Below are positions 61,101-64,000 of a stretch of DNA of 64,000 bases, in pieces. Under the pieces are notes generated by a model that saw only the letters and a list, made by a program, of their open reading frames with translations, ran no database searches and was not told the DNA's origin. This stretch comes from Hortaea werneckii (lineage: Eukaryota; Ascomycota; Dothideomycetes; Mycosphaerellales; Teratosphaeriaceae), in assembly GCA_037044905.1 (NCBI GenBank), contig JBAOKB010000078.1, positions 36,261 to 100,260 on the forward strand, read 5' to 3'. The first letter of the stretch is position 1. Each line of letters begins with the position of its first letter. A program made the position numbers and the translations under genes.

Positions 61101-62254
61101 ATCTACTTATTGGCGAAGAGTGTGGACGATTGAATCTACTACAGGTCGATGCCAGAGGCGATGCAGACATGCAATCAGCACGACCTCAAAGATTCAAATT
61201 GCACCATGCTCCTAAACCGCAGCGGGCACATTCAGAAATCTCAGGCAAAGCTGCGGGGGACGAACTACTACAATCTCGGAAGATCATCACGCGTCCGATG
61301 GGTGCTCTTCCCAAATGGCAGGCTGTGCAAGGCCCGAACTATGATGGGCCGTACGCAATCGCTCCCAGGGAAACCTGGCTACAAGCAGAGAACGACTTGA
61401 AACGAGCCCAAGACGCTCAGAACGATGCACATTCGACCATGGACATCGACAGTTCGCAAACTTCGGAGCACGGTACCGCCATCAGAGATGCGGACAACAG
61501 AGTCAAAGCCGCTCAAACGGCCATTGAGCGGCTACAAATCCGACACGACGACGCCGTCCCGCTGATGCAGCAGGCAGCCGAGAACCAGCGAAAGCTGTGT
61601 CGCGAGGAGAAAAAACGCATGCAGCTCGAAGCATCCCTTGCTCATCCGACTGAGTGCTGCAAATTAGACTGCAATTTCCTGCCGCGCGACGATGATATCG
61701 GCGTAGGCGTTCCCGATTCGAGAAGATCCGAGCAGCGAATCCCGGCTGCGTTGAGACGGCTGCCAAGAGGACCTGTCAATCTTGCTGAGATGGACTGTAA
61801 ACAACTCAGTAAGTTCGGTTTGGCGGGAAAGTGTCCACATTGCGAGAGACCGGCTAAAAGTGCGGCGCTGAGGGCCCATTTCACCATGCTGTGCCAGCAG
61901 CGTTGTGCTTCGATTCGCGCGGCTTTTACTGGGACTTGTGACTCGTGCTCGGCTCCCGCACGAAGTGAAACGAAACTGTGCGAGCGGTGCGCGTTCAATT
62001 GTTTTAGGTGTGGGGAGAAGGCTCAGCTTCTGCCACCGACTACAGATCATGGCGAGGTGGTATACTGTGACTCGTGTGGGTCATCGTGGGCGCAGGGGAT
62101 TTTGGGATATGAGCTTATGCAGGATGCCTCTCAGATGCGGGTGGGTGTGCGCCAAAGCACGGCGAACGAGGATGGGGGAGAGCTAGCAGAAGACGAACCA
62201 GTGCATCTGGAAGAGGAAGAAACGGTGCATCATCACCTTCGTTGGGAAACATAA
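58199..62254 (+). CDS. Myb-WD40-Cys-rich multidomain protein
   Basis: 1,351 residues, single exon. The N-terminus MTEVIELSSDSEPD looks like a SUMO-interacting motif (hydrophobic VIEL then acidic/Ser). A disordered stretch with basic patches runs to about 355. A Myb/SANT repeat lies at about 358-407 (KRFTPEENALLVKLKEVDGL; SWREITAYFPGRTQNTLGVH). At least six WD40 blades follow from about 545 to 1005 (for example GDVTCLAWSPRGKHFAAGS; INDVTYCPHDENLIAAGATD; SSRLYSGSSDGVVKVWNPYR). A helical stretch (about 1060-1140) precedes a Cys-rich end with five CxxC pairs (CPHC, CDSC, CERC, CFRC, CDSC), likely zinc-binding. It suggests a chromatin or ubiquitin-ligase scaffold. Kinship to the Neurospora DIM-9/fission-yeast Raf1 WD40 proteins is a guess only. 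Confidence 0.82.
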   Translation: MTEVIELSSDSEPDASPDKIRAQALLGFQPRKEKGQTNGEQRIPRSAGISHQDREHPNRHTTNHDHNGAGKRPSHDRLNERRQSGTTPPKRPADGANVSGASRLAREEVARRGSHTPARLDQDGSSNGKTTPGPEQKDVAWDREARVRGFYAFHAQETMRKTQPLASYRTAAEPNGRSSNNRNGHATSLQHSSENSNGGHAAEERPRPRNTSLPHPISQRAFFTFDQPSDPKDALLDLHTHLKRPAAPTSGEESEPVFKRQRHVAAGPGPSETPETFNSSYHLNGRAANFDQSNPRIVSGAQPHIDRNAFASPLIDQGVDHRVQSSTAGRPPRHPIEQIPVAYASPTAQNNAPSTGAKKRFTPEENALLVKLKEVDGLSWREITAYFPGRTQNTLGVHYSTKVHKRTVPIGELPSETSIPKAPQPPPGATKRASIPVQPDNPRPATQAPPRRAKRGAGPSAVDGYVSWTQVKDSAYQDKSLDSREDDSVQGTIDAGPRASQDRVFPQSLPRLLRQRELGGPSGRGWVTLSRRIPEDLKNHAADGHTLAKTFENTCGDVTCLAWSPRGKHFAAGSIAVSDDRSMQYNSGLNLLAGDSESGSLQELPEHHISRPLIDAESGNVNGLHAMRESQDPRLFMTVASVGFSPTGDLLYSAGGDKKMRAYRMNDDVGKTGFCYEIDHAAPIDILSVGNHGLVATACHSGTNRNVTVFRCDDTTFDHILSLSPSRKDVQSNLPLFPSALKWGVATQHSNLLLGGFSCYTTDEIRPTAGETALWNGETGQRIALSTTTRNVFDVAWNPSPSPAGTILAVAAVPGTGKSYKGKQSVVQVYAPDQNRAKQVNELECPAFDINDVTYCPHDENLIAAGATDGKVYIWDMRYTSRNQMPLHTLSHGESVNVLDHDRDSELADTGVRFLSWGATSSRLYSGSSDGVVKVWNPYRATSGALVKDVATFQTAIMSGAFNHDFRDLLIGEECGRLNLLQVDARGDADMQSARPQRFKLHHAPKPQRAHSEISGKAAGDELLQSRKIITRPMGALPKWQAVQGPNYDGPYAIAPRETWLQAENDLKRAQDAQNDAHSTMDIDSSQTSEHGTAIRDADNRVKAAQTAIERLQIRHDDAVPLMQQAAENQRKLCREEKKRMQLEASLAHPTECCKLDCNFLPRDDDIGVGVPDSRRSEQRIPAALRRLPRGPVNLAEMDCKQLSKFGLAGKCPHCERPAKSAALRAHFTMLCQQRCASIRAAFTGTCDSCSAPARSETKLCERCAFNCFRCGEKAQLLPPTTDHGEVVYCDSCGSSWAQGILGYELMQDASQMRVGVRQSTANEDGGELAEDEPVHLEEEETVHHHLRWET

Positions 62255-62311
62255 ACAAACTTCTGCATACGACGAGGAACGTATTACTTAGAGCGAGATA
62301 CTTCGTAATCA

Positions 62312-63976
62312 TCAGCCTTTAGGAGACGCCACGTCCATGTCGTAATCCAGTACCTTCTCACCATCATCACCTACTGCTTGGCCCCTCAGTGTGGGTTCCT
62401 GATCTTGCACAACAGGCGGGCCGTGGAAGTGCTTCCTGCCGCGGATAAAGTACCAGCCGATGCTCACGCATGCGAATCCCGCAAAGACGACGGAAGCATA
62501 GTTCATACTCGCAGCCGTGACAGGCAAGCTGACAGGAAAGCTGAAAAGTACGATGGCGAAAGCAATCCAGCATAGGCAGATGATGTTGACCAGGTACCCG
62601 AACTTGCCGAGCGAGAAAGTCGAATGCTTCACCATCTTCCGGCCGCGAAGCACCGAGACTAGGATTGGGAGGCCGTATCCGCAGGACAGACAGATCGTAG
62701 CGACGCCCGTGAAGGAGTTGAAAGCTGCAGTGGAACCGAAGTAAATGAGTCCAAGAAGGCTGTCGACGACTGTGGACAGAACCAGTCCCCAGAGAGGGAT
62801 GCCGAGTTTCTCGTTCGTCGTGCCGAACCAGCGGCTGCCACTATGGGAAGAAAGTCAGCATTGTGGATCACAACCAGCAGGTGTAGAATAACTCTTGCAA
62901 ACTTACGGGATAGCTCCATCGCGAGCGAAAGCATAAGCACAGCGGCTTGATGCGGTCAAAGCACCCGTACCAGCAAAGATAAGGATACCCAGGATCAAGA
63001 ATAACAGTCCGAATCCACCGCCCGCTGATCCAGTAGCGCTCTTGAAGACCAGGCCAATAGGCTGCCCACTTGCGGTGTTCAAAAGTGCTTTGATGTCCGG
63101 CAGGACAAACAGGACCGGGACAAGGTACAAGATACCTGTCAAAGCCGCTGCTGCAACAGACATTACCATAGCCTTTGGCACCTCACGGGCGGGGTTCTGA
63201 ACTTCCTCACACATAGCCGCCACAAGCCCGTATCCTGTCAAAGTGTACGCAGCTTGCAGTAGTCCAACGAAGAAAGCCCATCCTGATGGCCAGCCGGAGG
63301 CGCTTGCGTCGAAGTGTCCGAACACGAATTCTCCGCTGCGTCGCGATGGCGACATGACGAGGACAGTGACCAGGATGATGATAACGCTGGCACCTGTCCA
63401 GTAAATGCAGATCTTGTTAATGAGGTCGAGGTATTTTGCACCGAACGCGTTGATTAGGAATGTGACAAGCATGACAGCCCAAAAGCAGAGGACCGTCTGC
63501 CACGCATTGGCAGACCAGTCTTCGTTCCAGATACTGATAGCGCTTAGGATGAGTTGAGCTCCGCCGAAGTTGATACTCAACGTGACTGTCCAGTTGCCGA
63601 CGAGATTGAACCACCCAGTGATCCAGGAAGCAATCTTGGCCCAATCTTTGGTCGCCATCATCGCAGACCAGTAGTATACCCCTCCCGCTGTCGGATATAC
63701 GGCGCATATCTCTGCGAGGGATGCGGAAATCGACAGTGAGATCAACGAGACAAACACCCAGCCCCAGATGACTGTGACAGCTTGTCCGTCGGTCAATGAG
63801 ATGTACAGTGTCGTGGATAATCCGTAAGGCACAGCCATGATAGCGAACGAGAGCCCCAGAACACTGAGCATACTAAGACTGCGCGGTAGCTCTGCTTTGT
63901 AGCCCATCTGCGCCAATTGAGAGTCGGCCGCATGGTTGACAGAGCCCTTGCGAGGGGCGTTGATAGGAGTGGCCAT
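62312..63976 (-). CDS. APC-family permease (amino acid/GABA/choline type)
   Basis: Plasma-membrane solute importer. Exon 1 is 63976-62907, the 66-bp intron 62906-62841 has GTAAGT/TAG ends with a GCTGAC branch, and exon 2 is 62840-62312; 532 residues. A cytosolic N-terminus is followed by about 12 membrane segments. Family blocks: SMLSVLGLSFAIMAVPYGLS at TM1, SLAEICAVYPTAGGVYYWSA at TM2-3, CEEVQNPAREVPKAMVMSVA at the TM6-7 loop, and SSRCAYAFARDGAIPGSRWF rebuilt across the splice. This pattern is that of fungal GABA/choline permeases (Uga4/Hnm1-like); the substrate is not decided by sequence. It converges with the Myb-WD40 gene, the stop codons being only 57 bp apart. Confidence 0.9.
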
Positions 63977-64000
63977 GTCCAGTCGTGAATCGCCAGATTG

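Noticed and set aside
1..64000. CRISPR arrays, insertion sequences, operons
   Set aside because: The DNA is eukaryotic by introns and gene content, and no such arrays or inverted terminal repeats were seen.

Overview
This window looks like chromosomal DNA of a filamentous ascomycete, probably Pezizomycotina and plausibly Dothideomycetes; the class is an inference. Most genes have short GT-AG introns (mostly 48-150 bp) with CTAAC/CTGAC-type branch sites. The gene set is typically fungal: Scd6, Mif2/CENP-C, a Hook protein, TSC2, Trs120, a VTC subunit, Ssl1 and a Rab11-type GTPase. I see no bacterial features, no CRISPR array, no intact transposon, and no convincing tRNA or rRNA gene. Spliced coordinates were worked out by hand from the sequence.

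Left part (1-19 kb): the 5' end of a secreted protein gene; a CENP-B/pogo-type DNA-binding protein without a transposase domain; a divergent pair of scd6/LSM14 and a PEX39-like peroxisomal factor; two tandem F-box-like paralogues; a small membrane protein divergent from mif2 (CENP-C), whose last intron is unusually long; tubulin cofactor B; a gene-poor stretch of about 2.8 kb; and a Myb/SANT protein.

Middle (19-42 kb): a HookA-like dynein adaptor; a minus-strand row of TSC2 (RapGAP), RNase H2 catalytic subunit and a disordered membrane-anchored protein; TRS120, divergent from TSC2; a CoA-type Nudix hydrolase with a small last exon encoding a membrane anchor; a cytochrome b2-type dehydrogenase without a visible mitochondrial presequence; a GFA-domain protein; and a Vtc2/3-type polyphosphate polymerase subunit.

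Right part (42-64 kb): a possible small gene or relic; prenylcysteine oxidase; a sulfotransferase-like protein; SSL1 (TFIIH), divergent from YPT3/Rab11, whose first intron carries a run of 32 C; a five-exon dynamin-like GTPase of the SLIP-GC type; a small membrane protein; an M1 aminopeptidase with two possible starts; a 1,351-residue protein joining Myb, WD40 and Cys-rich regions; and an APC-family permease at the right edge.

Several genes share processes though not operons. TRS120 (TRAPPII) and YPT3/Rab11 lie on one exocytic pathway. TSC2 (TOR/Rheb control) and the VTC subunit (phosphate storage) concern nutrient status. Mif2, the CENP-B-like protein, TBCB and HookA all concern chromosomes or microtubules. 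I found no single unmistakable novel system. The strongest leads are the PEX39-like gene, the Myb-WD40-Cys protein, the CENP-B-like orphan, the long mif2 intron and the dual-start aminopeptidase.
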